In this document: piece by piece, positions 1-9,129 of the stretch
How positions within the stretch are numbered: the stretch's first letter is position 1
Layout: every line of letters starts with the position of its first letter
Origin: Deltaproteobacteria bacterium
GTDB lineage: Bacteria; Myxococcota; UBA727; VGSZ01
Assembly (NCBI GenBank): GCA_020850995.1
Contig: JADZDP010000105.1
Span: 31,515 to 95,514, forward strand
DNA: 64,000 bases
Direction: 5' to 3'
Notes under the pieces: generated by a model
What the model saw: the letters and a program-made list of their open reading frames with translations, nothing else
Database searches by the model: none
Told to the model about the DNA's origin: nothing
Position numbers and translations under genes: made by a program

Positions 1-629
1 TGCCGCGCGCCGTCACCTTCGACCTCGACGGCACGCTCTATGACGCCGCGCGCGCGCGCTGGCCGATCTTATGGGCCGCCTTTCCGCGCTGGCGCTCGTT
101 GCGCGTCGGTCGAGCGGTGCGCGAGGAGCTGCGGGCGCGCGCCTTCGCGAGCGGCGCCGCCCTGCGCGACGAGGAGGCGCGCCTGGTGGGCGAGCGGCTC
201 GACGTGGCGCCGGCGCTGGCGCGCGCGCGCCTCGACGCGGTGTTCGACGGCGATGTGGTGCGGGCCCTCAGCCGGGTGGGCCCGCGCCCCGAAGCGCGCG
301 CCGCGCTCGAGCGGCTTGCTGCGGCCGGCGTCATGCTTGGGGTGGTCTCGGATCGCCGCATCGCCGCCAAGTTGGCGGCGCTGGGTCTCGACGACCTCCC
401 GTGGCGGGTCACCATCTCGGCCGACGAGTTGGGCGCGCTCAAGCCGGCGCCTGCGCCGTTTCTCGCCGCGTGTGCCGGGCTCGGCGTGGCGCCGATCGAG
501 GCAGCGCATGTCGGCGATCGCGCGGACACCGATGAAGCAGGCGCGCGCGCCGCAGGCATGCGCGCCCTGGTGCTCGGGCGCGACGGCGACCTGATGCAGA
601 TCTGTACCGCACTCATGGGCGCAGCTTGA
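1..629 (+). CDS. HAD-superfamily phosphatase, 5' end cut by window edge
   Basis: The reading frame is open from base 3, so the gene starts before the window. HAD motif I (VTFDLDGTLYD) is encoded at about 15-47, with Asp nucleophile and Asp general acid. The motif III region is DELGALKPAPAPF and motif IV is VGDRADTDEAGARAAG near the C-terminus, so all catalytic elements are present. The spacing fits subfamily IA (phosphoglycolate phosphatase-like), with a helical cap between motifs I and II. It lies 45 bp upstream of an aminotransferase and SerA; by inference it may dephosphorylate phosphoserine, but the sequence alone does not fix the substrate. A GTG/TTG start inside the gene (for example at 99) would drop motif I and is rejected. 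Confidence 0.85.
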   Translation, partial: PRAVTFDLDGTLYDAARARWPILWAAFPRWRSLRVGRAVREELRARAFASGAALRDEEARLVGERLDVAPALARARLDAVFDGDVVRALSRVGPRPEARAALERLAAAGVMLGVVSDRRIAAKLAALGLDDLPWRVTISADELGALKPAPAPFLAACAGLGVAPIEAAHVGDRADTDEAGARAAGMRALVLGRDGDLMQICTALMGAA

Positions 630-674
630 CCAACGGCCGGCAAACGGCGATCAACCGGCGTCGACGGAGCACCG

Positions 675-1832
675 ATGAAGTACCGCCTCTTGTCCCCCGG
701 CCCCACCCCCGTGCCCGAGCGCGTGCTGACCGCGATGGCGAACCCCATCTGGCACCACCGCACGCCGGCCTTCGAGACGACCTTCGCGCGGTGCCGTGAC
801 GGGCTCAAATGGCTGTTTCAGACGCAGCAAGAGGTGCTGACGCTCTCGTGCTCGGGCACCGGCGCCTTCGAGGCCGCCTACTGCTCGCTGTTCTCGCCGG
901 GCGAGACGGTGTTGTGCGTGGCGGGCGGCAAGTTCGGCGAGCGCTGGGCGAACATGGCCAAAGCCTTGGGCCTGAACGCGGTGGTGGTGCCCTGCGAGTG
1001 GGGCGACGCCGTCGACGTGCAGCGCGTCAAAGACGCGCTCGACCAGCACCCCGACGCCAAGGCAGTGACGGTGTGCGCGTCGGAGACGTCCACGGGCGTG
1101 CGCCACCCCTACGAGCAGATCGCGAAGCTCGTGAAGGGCAAGGACGACTGCTTGATGATCGTCGACGCCATCACGGCGCTCGGCGTCTGGGACATCGCGC
1201 CCGAGCGCGACGGCATCGACGTGCTTGTCACGGGCTCGCAGAAGGCGCTGATGCTGCCGCCGGGTTTGGCGTTCACGTCGTTGTCCGACAAGGCGTGGGC
1301 CCGCAACGCCAAGGCCAAGCTGCCGCGCTATTACTTTGACCTCGCCAAAGAGAAGAAGAATCAGCTGCAGAACCAAACCGCCTACACGCCGGCGGTCTCC
1401 CTCGTCGAGGGTCTGCTCGAGAGCCTCAAGCTGATGCACGAGGAGGGGCTGGCCGGCATGTTCGCGCGCCATCAGCGGCTCGCCGCGGCCACCCGCGCCG
1501 GCGCGCAGGCGCTCGGCCTCGCGCTCTTCGCCAAGGCGCCCGCCGACAGCGTCACCAGCGTGTTGCAGCCTGCGTCGATCAAGCCCGACGCCGTGTACAA
1601 GGGCCTGATGAACCGCGCCAACCTCACTATTGCGGGCGGGCAAGACGCGGTGAAGGGCAAGATCTTCCGGGTCGCCCACTTGGGCTACTACGACGAGCTC
1701 GACATCATCACCGTGCTCGGCGCCATTGAGATTGTGCTGCGCCAAGAGGGCTACACCGCGTTCACGCCCGGCGCGGGCGTGGGTGCCGCCAGCGAGATCC
1801 TGAAGGACGGCTTCGTGGCCAAGAAGGCCTGA
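675..1832 (+). CDS. class V PLP aminotransferase (serine-pyruvate / alanine-glyoxylate / phosphoserine type)
   Basis: 385 residues, a full-length fold-type I class V aminotransferase. The N-terminus has the LSPGPTPVPERVL start typical of the SGAT/SPT group. The PLP-binding lysine is K190 in VTGSQKALMLPPG, and the cofactor Asp lies in MIVDAITALG (about 161-170). GGAG precedes the ATG at good spacing. The serA-like gene starts 20 bp downstream. In several bacteria and archaea an enzyme of this class replaces SerC as phosphoserine aminotransferase when paired with serA, so serine synthesis is the best guess. Alanine-glyoxylate or serine-glyoxylate transamination cannot be excluded. Confidence 0.9.
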   Translation: MKYRLLSPGPTPVPERVLTAMANPIWHHRTPAFETTFARCRDGLKWLFQTQQEVLTLSCSGTGAFEAAYCSLFSPGETVLCVAGGKFGERWANMAKALGLNAVVVPCEWGDAVDVQRVKDALDQHPDAKAVTVCASETSTGVRHPYEQIAKLVKGKDDCLMIVDAITALGVWDIAPERDGIDVLVTGSQKALMLPPGLAFTSLSDKAWARNAKAKLPRYYFDLAKEKKNQLQNQTAYTPAVSLVEGLLESLKLMHEEGLAGMFARHQRLAAATRAGAQALGLALFAKAPADSVTSVLQPASIKPDAVYKGLMNRANLTIAGGQDAVKGKIFRVAHLGYYDELDIITVLGAIEIVLRQEGYTAFTPGAGVGAASEILKDGFVAKKA

Positions 1833-1852
1833 ACGCGAACAACGGAACGACC

Positions 1853-2797
1853 ATGTCTCACCACGTCCTCGTCTCCGACAAGCTCGACAAGAAGGGCCTG
1901 CAGCTCCTGGCCGCCGCCGAGGGCGTCGTGCTCGACAACAAGCCCGGCCTGAAGCCCGAGGAGCAGCAGCAGATCATCGGCCAGTACCAGGGCCTCATCG
2001 TGCGCTCGGCCACCAAGGTGAACGCCGCGCTGCTCGAGCATGCGAAGCACCTACGTATCGTCATTCGCGCCGGCATCGGCGTCGACAACATCGACGTGGC
2101 AGCCTGCAAGGCCAAGGGCATCGTGGTGGAGAACACGCCGCGCGGCAACGTGGTGAGCGCGGCCGAACATGCCATCGCGCTCATGCTGTCGTTGGCGCGC
2201 CAGGTCCCCGAGGCCTCGGCGACGACGAAGCGCGGCGTCTGGGAGAAGACCAAGTTCATGGGCACCGAGATCACGGGCAAGACGCTCGGGATCATCGGCA
2301 CCGGCAACATCGGCGCCGTCGTGGTCGATCGTGCCATCGGCCTCAAGATGAAGGTCATCGGCTTCGATCCCGTGCTGACGCCCGAGAAGGCCAAGGCCAT
2401 GGGCATCGAGCTGGTCGCGCTCAACGAGCTGTTCGCGCGCGCCGACGTCATCACCATGCACGTGCCGCTCCTGCCGTCGACCAAGAACATCTTGAACGAC
2501 GCCGCCTTCGCGCAGATGAAGGCGGGCGTGCTCATCATCAACGCCGCCCGCGGCGGGCTGGTCGACGAGGACGCCCTGTTGCGCGCCATCGAGGCCGGCA
2601 GGGTGCGCGGCGCCGCGCTCGACGTCTTCGCCACCGAGCCGGTGCCGGCCGATCACCCGCTGTTGCGCCGCGAAGAGGTGGTGGTGACGCCGCACCTTGG
2701 CGCTTCCACCCACGAGGCACAGGTGAACGTCGCCGTGGAGGCTGCGGAGCAGATGATCGCGTTCTTGCGAGACGGTACGCGGATCAACGCGCTCTGA
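1853..2797 (+). CDS. serA: D-3-phosphoglycerate dehydrogenase, short form
   Basis: 314 residues. It oxidises 3-phosphoglycerate to 3-phosphohydroxypyruvate, the first step of the phosphorylated serine pathway. The Rossmann dinucleotide site is GIIGTGNIGAVV (about 145-156). The catalytic Arg lies in INAARGGLVDE, the Glu in FATEPVPADHPLL and the His in VVVTPHLGASTHEAQ. The protein ends just after the nucleotide-binding domain: the C-terminal ACT (and ASB) domains of long SerA forms are absent, so serine feedback through ACT is not expected. It is probably co-transcribed with the aminotransferase 20 bp upstream. Another 2-hydroxyacid dehydrogenase activity is possible, but the neighbourhood favours SerA. 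Confidence 0.88.
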   Translation: MSHHVLVSDKLDKKGLQLLAAAEGVVLDNKPGLKPEEQQQIIGQYQGLIVRSATKVNAALLEHAKHLRIVIRAGIGVDNIDVAACKAKGIVVENTPRGNVVSAAEHAIALMLSLARQVPEASATTKRGVWEKTKFMGTEITGKTLGIIGTGNIGAVVVDRAIGLKMKVIGFDPVLTPEKAKAMGIELVALNELFARADVITMHVPLLPSTKNILNDAAFAQMKAGVLIINAARGGLVDEDALLRAIEAGRVRGAALDVFATEPVPADHPLLRREEVVVTPHLGASTHEAQVNVAVEAAEQMIAFLRDGTRINAL

Positions 2798-2820
2798 AGG
2801 ATGAGGATAGAGTAGGGCCC

Positions 2821-4383
2821 GTGCCGTTGCCCCGCCCCCCGCACGAGTTCACCGGTCAACCCGCCACGCAGGTGCAGTCGAGCACCGGGGGGCTCGATCT
2901 CGGCTTCACCGAGCGACGCTGCCAGCTCGTGGTGCTCTCGGGCGTCGACACGGGCAAGGCTGTCGAGGTCAACAAGCCGCAGTTCACGGTGGGGAAGGGC
3001 GAGGAGTGCGATCTGGTGCTCACCGATCCCACGGTGAGCCGCCAGCACTGCGTGCTCGAACAACAGGGCGGCGCGGTGTTCGTGCGCGATCTGCAGTCGA
3101 CCAACGGCACCTGGATCGACCAGTTCCGCATCCGCGAGGCCTACCTGCGTCCGGGCATCGTGCTGCGCGCCGGGCAAGTGCAGCTGCGCTTCGAGTCGCT
3201 GTTCAAGCCGCTCGACGTAGCGCCCTCGCTCGACGAGCGCTTCGGCCATCTCATCGGTCGCTCGATGAAGATGCGCCAGATCTTCACCATGCTCGAGCGT
3301 GTCGCCAAGACCGACGCCACCGTGGTCATCTTCGGCGAGACCGGCTGCGGCAAGAGCGCGGTGGCGCAGGCCATCCACGACGCGAGCCCGCGGCGGAGCG
3401 GCCCCTTCGTCACCGTGGACTGCGGGGCCATCGCCGAGAACCTGATCGAGAGCGAGCTGTTCGGCCACGAGAAGGGCGCGTTCACCGGCGCCAGCTCCCT
3501 GCGGCGCGGCGCGCTCGAGCGCGCCAACGGCGGCACGCTCTTCATCGACGAGCTCGTCGATCTGCGGCTCGACCTGCAACCGCGCCTGCTGCGCGTGCTC
3601 GAGGAGCGCGAGGTGCGTCGGGTTGGTGGCAACGAGTCCATCAAGCTCGACGTGCGCATCATCGCCGCGTCACGTCATGACCTGTGGCGCGAGGTAGAGG
3701 CCAAGCGCTTCCGCGAGGACCTCTACTTTCGCCTGGCGGTGTTCACGATCCCGTTGCCGCCCTTGCGTGAACGCAAGGAAGACATCCCCATGCTCGCGCA
3801 GGCGTTCGCGCGCTCCATCAAAGACGGCGACAAGCTCTTGTCGCGCTTCACGCCACGCGTGAACGAGCGGCTCATGGCGCACCCCTTCCCGGGCAACGTG
3901 CGCGAGCTACGTAACGTCATCGAGCGCGCCATCTATCTCGACGGCGATCTGGCGGAGATGCTCGGGCCCACCGTGTTCCCCGACGGGACCAAGCCCATGG
4001 TCGCGCTCCCCGTCGAGCCGGCAGCGCACGTGTCGCCGCCGGCGCTGGCCGCCACGCCGATGGCGTCGCCACCCACGCCCGCCCACGTGTTCGCGCCCGC
4101 GGTGCCGCGCACCAGCCCGGCGACCATGGACGACGGCACCGCGCCCATGCCCGTGGCGGCCGACGGCGCGGTGCCGCTCCGCGCCGACTGCACGCTGCCA
4201 TTCAAGGACGCCAAGGAGAAGCTGCTCGAGACCTTCGAGGCGGAATACTTCCGCCGACTCTTGACGCGCGTGGGGGGCAACGCGTCGGCGATGGCACGAA
4301 TCGCCGGCATCGACCGCAAGCACCTCTACACACTAGCGAAGAAGCACAACCTCGATCTCAAGGGCAAGAAGGACGACGAGTAG
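2821..4383 (+). CDS. FHA-domain sigma-54-dependent transcriptional activator
   Basis: 520 residues from a GTG start 23 bp after serA. An FHA domain (about 52-125) has the phosphothreonine-binding signature SRQH and the STNGT loop. The AAA+ sigma-54 activation domain has Walker A GETGCGKS (172-179), an intact sigma-54 contact loop GAFTGA (219-224) and Walker [10 protein letters not shown] (238-246). A Pro/Ala-rich linker (about 395-455) leads to a Fis-type helix-turn-helix (NASAMARIAGIDRKHLYTLAKK). FHA-gated enhancer-binding proteins are expanded in myxobacteria and are controlled by Ser/Thr kinases; the cognate kinase is not in this window. The target promoters are unknown. Confidence 0.93.
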   Translation: MPLPRPPHEFTGQPATQVQSSTGGLDLGFTERRCQLVVLSGVDTGKAVEVNKPQFTVGKGEECDLVLTDPTVSRQHCVLEQQGGAVFVRDLQSTNGTWIDQFRIREAYLRPGIVLRAGQVQLRFESLFKPLDVAPSLDERFGHLIGRSMKMRQIFTMLERVAKTDATVVIFGETGCGKSAVAQAIHDASPRRSGPFVTVDCGAIAENLIESELFGHEKGAFTGASSLRRGALERANGGTLFIDELVDLRLDLQPRLLRVLEEREVRRVGGNESIKLDVRIIAASRHDLWREVEAKRFREDLYFRLAVFTIPLPPLRERKEDIPMLAQAFARSIKDGDKLLSRFTPRVNERLMAHPFPGNVRELRNVIERAIYLDGDLAEMLGPTVFPDGTKPMVALPVEPAAHVSPPALAATPMASPPTPAHVFAPAVPRTSPATMDDGTAPMPVAADGAVPLRADCTLPFKDAKEKLLETFEAEYFRRLLTRVGGNASAMARIAGIDRKHLYTLAKKHNLDLKGKKDDE

Positions 4384-4402
4384 GCTCTCGTCGACCGAAC
4401 CC

Positions 4403-4900
4403 TCAGGTCCCGTCGTCGAACGCAACCGTGGAGACCGGTATCTCGAGGCTCGGGTTGACCTCGGCGTCGCTGGCGATGACCATCGTGGCGCTGAGCGGGG
4501 CGAGGATGTCCGCGGTGAGGTAGTTGAAACGCACGGACGCAACGTTGTCGAGATAGAGCTCCGTGAGGTCCGCCTCCGCGTCGGTGAAGGCGGCGGCGTC
4601 GGTGCCCGTGAAGGAAACGCTCGAGATGTTCACCACCTTCTCGCCGACGTTGCGCACAGAGAACACGGTCGCGGCTTGCGGCGTGGGGTCGTGGCAGAGT
4701 TGCGTGGCGCCGGAGACCCGGTCGCACGCGTTGCCCGTGCCGCAGTCGGTGGCCGCGGTGGCGGTCGTGCACTGCGCCAGCGACGGGAGCAGCACGATCG
4801 CTTCGGTCAGAGGGCGCAGCTCACTTGGAATCCCGGTGGGACAGGAACAGAGCGAGAACGGTACGAGGAGAGCAAAGGGAACGAACAACGCGCGCGACAT
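4403..4900 (-). CDS. small lipoprotein with ASH/choice-of-anchor-D-like domain
   Basis: 165 residues. The N-terminal hydrophobic segment ends in a lipobox-like FSLCSC, predicting export and lipidation. The middle (about 75-150) has the beta-sandwich pattern FSVRNVGEKVVNISSVSFTG...FTD, as in ASH/Hydin-like choice-of-anchor D modules. A short Cys-containing stretch (DCGTGNACDRV) lies between lipobox and domain. It is the last gene of a minus-strand run with the PPC and VWA proteins, 63 bp behind the PPC gene, and converges on the FHA regulator. The domain stops early (ending FDDGT), so it is a single, possibly incomplete module. The function is unknown. Confidence 0.72.
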   Translation of the reverse strand: MSRALFVPFALLVPFSLCSCPTGIPSELRPLTEAIVLLPSLAQCTTATAATDCGTGNACDRVSGATQLCHDPTPQAATVFSVRNVGEKVVNISSVSFTGTDAAAFTDAEADLTELYLDNVASVRFNYLTADILAPLSATMVIASDAEVNPSLEIPVSTVAFDDGT

Positions 4901-4963
4901 GCGACCTCCGGCTGCATGGTCTACACCCCGCGGCGCCCGCGGGGCAACGTCGAGGCCGGCGCG

Positions 4964-7336
4964 CTATCCGTCTTGGCAGTAGTCCTGCCCGTTGTCGCAT
5001 GGGCCGGGGCAGCCGCAGGTGATGGTCACATTCAGCGTGTAGGAGGTGTTCAGGTCGAAGTCGTTGAGCCCGTTGTCGACGACCTGGATATAGATGGGGG
5101 CGTCGTTCTGCGGGCCCTCGACGATGCACTCTTGCTGGGGGCCGCTGGGGCCGAACTGGAAGGACCCGCCGCTGTTCGACGGCCCATCCGACCAGCAGCG
5201 CTCGTCGACGCACACCTCGTCATCATCGCAAACCTCGGGGCCGCAGCCGTTGGCGTTGCAGGCGAGCTCGCCGCAGTAGACGCCTTGGGTGGCGCGCAGC
5301 GTGCTGGCGATCAGGCCGTAGTCGCTGTGGACGAAGATGGCCAGCTCGTTCGGTGTGGCACCGCTGATGCTGTAGTCGACCTGGATGCCGAAGTAGCCCT
5401 TCTCGGGGAAGTTCTGCAGCAGGAAGAAGTCACGGTCACCCTCGTAGGTGAGGCGGCCACTCAAGGCCACGGTCTGCGGGCCTGCCTCGGCATCGTCGCA
5501 GTCGACCTGGTCTTCGGGAAACCCGAAGCCCACGGGGAAGGGCACGGGCTCGATGTCGAGGCAGCCGGTGGTCGCCCCGACCGCGGCGCAGACGGGCAGG
5601 AAGCCCGTGTCGACGGCGCGGGCGCGCGGCTTCGACTCCTGGATGAGCCGGTCGAGGGTCCAGTTGTTTTCGTTGGTCTGGTACCCGGCCGACTCGAGGT
5701 TGGGGACGAGCACGTTGTCGCCCGCCTCGCCCGGGTCGGTGTCGTCCGAGATGGTGACGTTGATGCTGTAGCCGCCGCTCTCCTGGAAGCCGTCGTCGTT
5801 GAATTCGTTGACGCTGATGTAGTGCACACGGTTGTTGCGCAGCGGGTAGGCCAGCCGGAAGGGGCTCTGCGCCACGAAGCGCTGCATGCGCACCTCGCCA
5901 CACGTGTTGTCGGGCAAGCACTCCTGCCCTTGGCCACAGGCGCCGCTCTGGCAGGCACGCGTGTTCTCCTCGGGATCGGTGCTGATGATGCGCACCTGCG
6001 GCTGGAAGTCGTCGTCGAAGGTACCGTCGAATTGCAGCTCGACGATGAGCACGTCGGGATCGCCGACGGTGGCGCTGGGGTTGACGCGGTAGAGGTCGGT
6101 GTCGGCGAAGGCGGCGAGCGAGGCGTCGAGGGTGGCGCCGCTGGTCATTGCCACAGCGGTCGCCGTCGTCTCGTTGGCCGTGCCTGACTCGTGGCTGTCG
6201 GGGTCGGCGAGCACGGTGACGTCGAGCGTGTATTGCCCGAGCGCGGTGTCGAGGGTGGCGTCGGTGTCGCCGTCAGTGCCACCGTCTTTGATGCGCAAGT
6301 AGAAGCGGTCGAGGGGCAGCCCTTGCGCGTTCAGCTCGGAGATGGTCTCGGCGCTGAAGTTGACGGTGGTCGACTTGCGCACGCGCGCCTCCAGCGTGCC
6401 AGCGGTGGCGCCCTCGGCGAAGCTCGTCGCCTGCAGCTCGGTGATGCGATCGGCCGCGAACAGCGTGATCTCGTACTCGATGCCGCTCTCGGCCGGCGCG
6501 GTGAGCTGCACGTCGACGATCTCGCCGTCGCCAGTCGCGTCGATGGCGTACCAGTCGACGTCGCGCGCGGTGGCGATGATGCCCTGCGCGCTCGCCCCCG
6601 ACACCACCACGGTGGCGGTTGCAGCCGAGTTGTTGGGCTCGTTGGCATCGGGCTCGTCGACCGCCGTGACCGTGAGGGTGTAGGGGTTGACGTTGTCGAA
6701 GGCCTCGGCGCTCAGGTTGAGGCCATCCTCGACCACCAAGAGGTAGGTGCCGGCCAGCTCGAGGTAGCTGGCGGCGGCGAAGTCGACGGGCACCCCTTGC
6801 AGCGGATCGTCTTGGGCCTTGTCGGGGTCGCGGGTCTTGCCGACCGCGGAGAAGACGCAGGTGCCCGCGATGCACGCTGCGGGTCCGCCGCACTCGACCG
6901 CCACCTGGGCGTCTTCGGCCTCCACGCTGCACGGGATCTCGGACAGGCGCAGCACCGAGTAGGCCGGCTCCACCGAGGTGATGAAGGTGTCCATCGAGAG
7001 GCTGACCTGGATGACCGTGCCGGGGTTGCTGATGCTCAACAGGTAGCCGTCGTCGTCGTAGGCGGGGCAGAGCGTGCCGGTGACCTCGGCGCCGAACTCG
7101 AGCGCGCCCGCGGTGCTCGGGTCGCGACGAGGGAAGTTCAGGTCGACCTCGCACTGCCCGACCACGGCGCACGCGGTGTCGTTGACGCAGACCTCGTCGT
7201 CGCAATCGGCGGCGCCGTTCTCGTCGTCGTCGAGGCCGTTGTTGCAGATCTCCTCGGGGATCCCTTCGCAGGTGGAGCCGGCCAACGTGACGAGCGCGCA
7301 GGCAGCGAGCGCGCCCTTGAGCATGTTCATAACCAT
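4964..7336 (-). CDS. large exported protein with multiple PPC-like domains and a MopE-type Asp/Cys motif
   Basis: 790 residues with an N-terminal signal sequence (LKGALAACALVTLAG) followed at once by Cys; lipidation is possible but the lipobox is not perfect. Next comes a putative metal-binding stretch of the MopE type, EICNNGLDDDENGAADCDD. At least three bacterial pre-peptidase C-terminal (PPC) beta-sandwich modules follow, recognisable from EPNNSAATA...DVDWYAID and DTDLYRV and EGDRDFFLLQNF. The C-terminus is Cys-rich (CGCPGPCDNGQDYC). GAGAGG lies 8 bp before the ATG. It starts 11 bp after the stop of the second VWA gene, so it belongs to the same operon. No catalytic domain is seen; it is probably a cell-surface or matrix protein. 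Confidence 0.85.
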   Translation of the reverse strand: MVMNMLKGALAACALVTLAGSTCEGIPEEICNNGLDDDENGAADCDDEVCVNDTACAVVGQCEVDLNFPRRDPSTAGALEFGAEVTGTLCPAYDDDGYLLSISNPGTVIQVSLSMDTFITSVEPAYSVLRLSEIPCSVEAEDAQVAVECGGPAACIAGTCVFSAVGKTRDPDKAQDDPLQGVPVDFAAASYLELAGTYLLVVEDGLNLSAEAFDNVNPYTLTVTAVDEPDANEPNNSAATATVVVSGASAQGIIATARDVDWYAIDATGDGEIVDVQLTAPAESGIEYEITLFAADRITELQATSFAEGATAGTLEARVRKSTTVNFSAETISELNAQGLPLDRFYLRIKDGGTDGDTDATLDTALGQYTLDVTVLADPDSHESGTANETTATAVAMTSGATLDASLAAFADTDLYRVNPSATVGDPDVLIVELQFDGTFDDDFQPQVRIISTDPEENTRACQSGACGQGQECLPDNTCGEVRMQRFVAQSPFRLAYPLRNNRVHYISVNEFNDDGFQESGGYSINVTISDDTDPGEAGDNVLVPNLESAGYQTNENNWTLDRLIQESKPRARAVDTGFLPVCAAVGATTGCLDIEPVPFPVGFGFPEDQVDCDDAEAGPQTVALSGRLTYEGDRDFFLLQNFPEKGYFGIQVDYSISGATPNELAIFVHSDYGLIASTLRATQGVYCGELACNANGCGPEVCDDDEVCVDERCWSDGPSNSGGSFQFGPSGPQQECIVEGPQNDAPIYIQVVDNGLNDFDLNTSYTLNVTITCGCPGPCDNGQDYCQDG

Positions 7337-7347
7337 GAATGGACCTC

Positions 7348-9129
7348 TCAGGGGTCGATGCAGTCGACGGCGGGATCGAACTCGGTTGCGGGTTTGAACG
7401 CCTCGCGCGGCAGGATCATCTTGCCGTTGGCGGGGTCCTTGAGACGCCTGGTGGCGTCGAAGCGCGCGCGCGCGCAGGCCAGGCGTGCCACGCCAGGCTC
7501 GCTTGGCATGTCGAAGGGGTTCTCGGTGACCTCGAAGATGATGCGGTTCTCGGCCAAGGACATCTGGCCGCCGCCGAGCCCCGACGCTTGGACGTTACCG
7601 GCAGCGTCGGGCACGGGGGCCTCGGCGCCGGTCGTGGTGGCCAGCGCGATGTTTGACACGTTGAACTCATAGCACATGGTGGATCCCTCGAGCCCGAGCT
7701 CGGCCACCTTGTACCGGTACGCGTGCTCCGATAGCTCCACGACGTCGTCAGTGTCGACGCGCGAGTGCGCGCGCATCTCGCCGGAGTTGTTGACGCCGTC
7801 GAAATCCACGTCGAGGAAGGTGTCGGGGAGGCTCGGGTTACTGCCGTAGAGGATCTCGATGCCGTCGCCGAAGCCGTCGTTGTCGCTGTCGTAGAAGTCC
7901 TTCAGCACGCCGAAGAAGATCTCCTCGCAGTCACGCAAGCCGTCACCGTCGGTGTCGAGCCGGTCGGTGTCACCGGCGCAGTCGGCGTCGGTGGGATCGA
8001 GGGCGTCGAGACCCGAGGTCTTGAGGGTGTGCTCGAGCAGGTCGGAGAAGCCGTCGCCGTCGGTGTCTTGCTGCTGCGGATCCAGTCCTGCCAGGTCCTC
8101 GACTTGATCGCTGATGCCATCGCCGTCGGAGTCGATGATGCCGAAGGCGAGGGTGGGATCGTCGGAGCGCACGCGCGGGTCCACGCCCAGCGCCGCCGAA
8201 AACGGGCGCGCGTTGATGTTGTTGGCCGTGAAGTTCTTCATGGCGAAGACGCGCTTGAACGAGGTGAAGTCGACGAACAGGAAGTTGATGGCTTCGCCCG
8301 AGGAGAAGTCGCGATAGACGCCTTGGCCCTTCTTGGACATGCCGCGCATGAAGGTGGACCCGCAGGCCTTCACCTCCGTGGCAGTGTCCGGTGCCGCGGC
8401 AAACGCCGCGTTGAACGACAGCTCGCGCACGTCGTACTGCTCGGCCAGGTCGAGGAACTGCTGAATCAGGATGTCGACGTCATCGACCACGTCGACGGAC
8501 ATATTGGGCGGTTCGCCGGTCATCTCCCAGTAGGCGGCGTCCTCGCAGGTGTCGACGGGATCGAAGCGGCTGTCGTTGTCGGGGATGCCGTCGGAGAGGA
8601 AGAACATCACGTAGCGGGCGTTGCGCAAATCGTCTGGCGCTTGCAGGGCCAGGTCGGTGGCCAGGGTGCTGACGGCGGTCTGCAACGCCAGCACGAAGTC
8701 GGTGGTGCCGCCGGCGAACGCGACGTCGCCCACGCGCGTGAGCGCCTCGGCTGGCGGCATGAAGCCAGGCATGCAGTCGGTGTTCGGGTTGTACGTGGCG
8801 CAGTGCTCGGTGAGCACGCGGTTGCCGGCGCCGAACACCTGGATGGCGATCTCGACGCCGGGCTGGTTGAGCGTCAGGTCGATGACGTCGAGCACCGCGT
8901 CGAGCCGCGTGAGGTTCGGGTCGGTGGCGTTCATCGACTGGCTGGTGTCGATGAGGAAGTAGAGCTTGACCGGGAAGTCGAGCTCGTCGGGATCGGTGGT
9001 GCAGAAGCTGCCGCTCACCTGCAGCTTGTTGTCGGCGCGCTCGACCTCGGGAGGTGGCACCGGCTCGAGCTGCGCGTCGGTGCACGCGCTCGCCACCAGC
9101 GCGGCCGTGGCGAAGGGCAGGATCCTCAT
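7348..9129 (-). CDS. VWA-domain lipoprotein with TSP3 calcium repeats (paralog 2)
   Basis: 593 residues from the ATG at 9129, whose A is shared with the upstream TGA (TGATG), implying translational coupling. GAGGT sits 6 bp before the start. A short signal peptide leads to Cys16. The VWA domain (about 53-290) has a complete MIDAS start DTSQS at 61-65. An acidic D-x-D-x-D-G region (about 335-450) gives several thrombospondin type 3 repeats, for example DSDGDGISD and DTDGDGFSD. The C-terminal ~120 residues resemble those of the neighbouring paralog and hold conserved Cys. The layout recalls CglD, the VWA/TSP3 gliding-motility lipoprotein of Myxococcus, but orthology is not shown. It may be a calcium-dependent adhesion or motility factor. 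Confidence 0.88.
   Translation of the reverse strand: MRILPFATAALVASACTDAQLEPVPPPEVERADNKLQVSGSFCTTDPDELDFPVKLYFLIDTSQSMNATDPNLTRLDAVLDVIDLTLNQPGVEIAIQVFGAGNRVLTEHCATYNPNTDCMPGFMPPAEALTRVGDVAFAGGTTDFVLALQTAVSTLATDLALQAPDDLRNARYVMFFLSDGIPDNDSRFDPVDTCEDAAYWEMTGEPPNMSVDVVDDVDILIQQFLDLAEQYDVRELSFNAAFAAAPDTATEVKACGSTFMRGMSKKGQGVYRDFSSGEAINFLFVDFTSFKRVFAMKNFTANNINARPFSAALGVDPRVRSDDPTLAFGIIDSDGDGISDQVEDLAGLDPQQQDTDGDGFSDLLEHTLKTSGLDALDPTDADCAGDTDRLDTDGDGLRDCEEIFFGVLKDFYDSDNDGFGDGIEILYGSNPSLPDTFLDVDFDGVNNSGEMRAHSRVDTDDVVELSEHAYRYKVAELGLEGSTMCYEFNVSNIALATTTGAEAPVPDAAGNVQASGLGGGQMSLAENRIIFEVTENPFDMPSEPGVARLACARARFDATRRLKDPANGKMILPREAFKPATEFDPAVDCIDP

Noticed and set aside
4676..6187. 503-codon plus-strand frame opposite the PPC protein
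   Set aside because: Shadow of a minus-strand gene with clear PPC domains.
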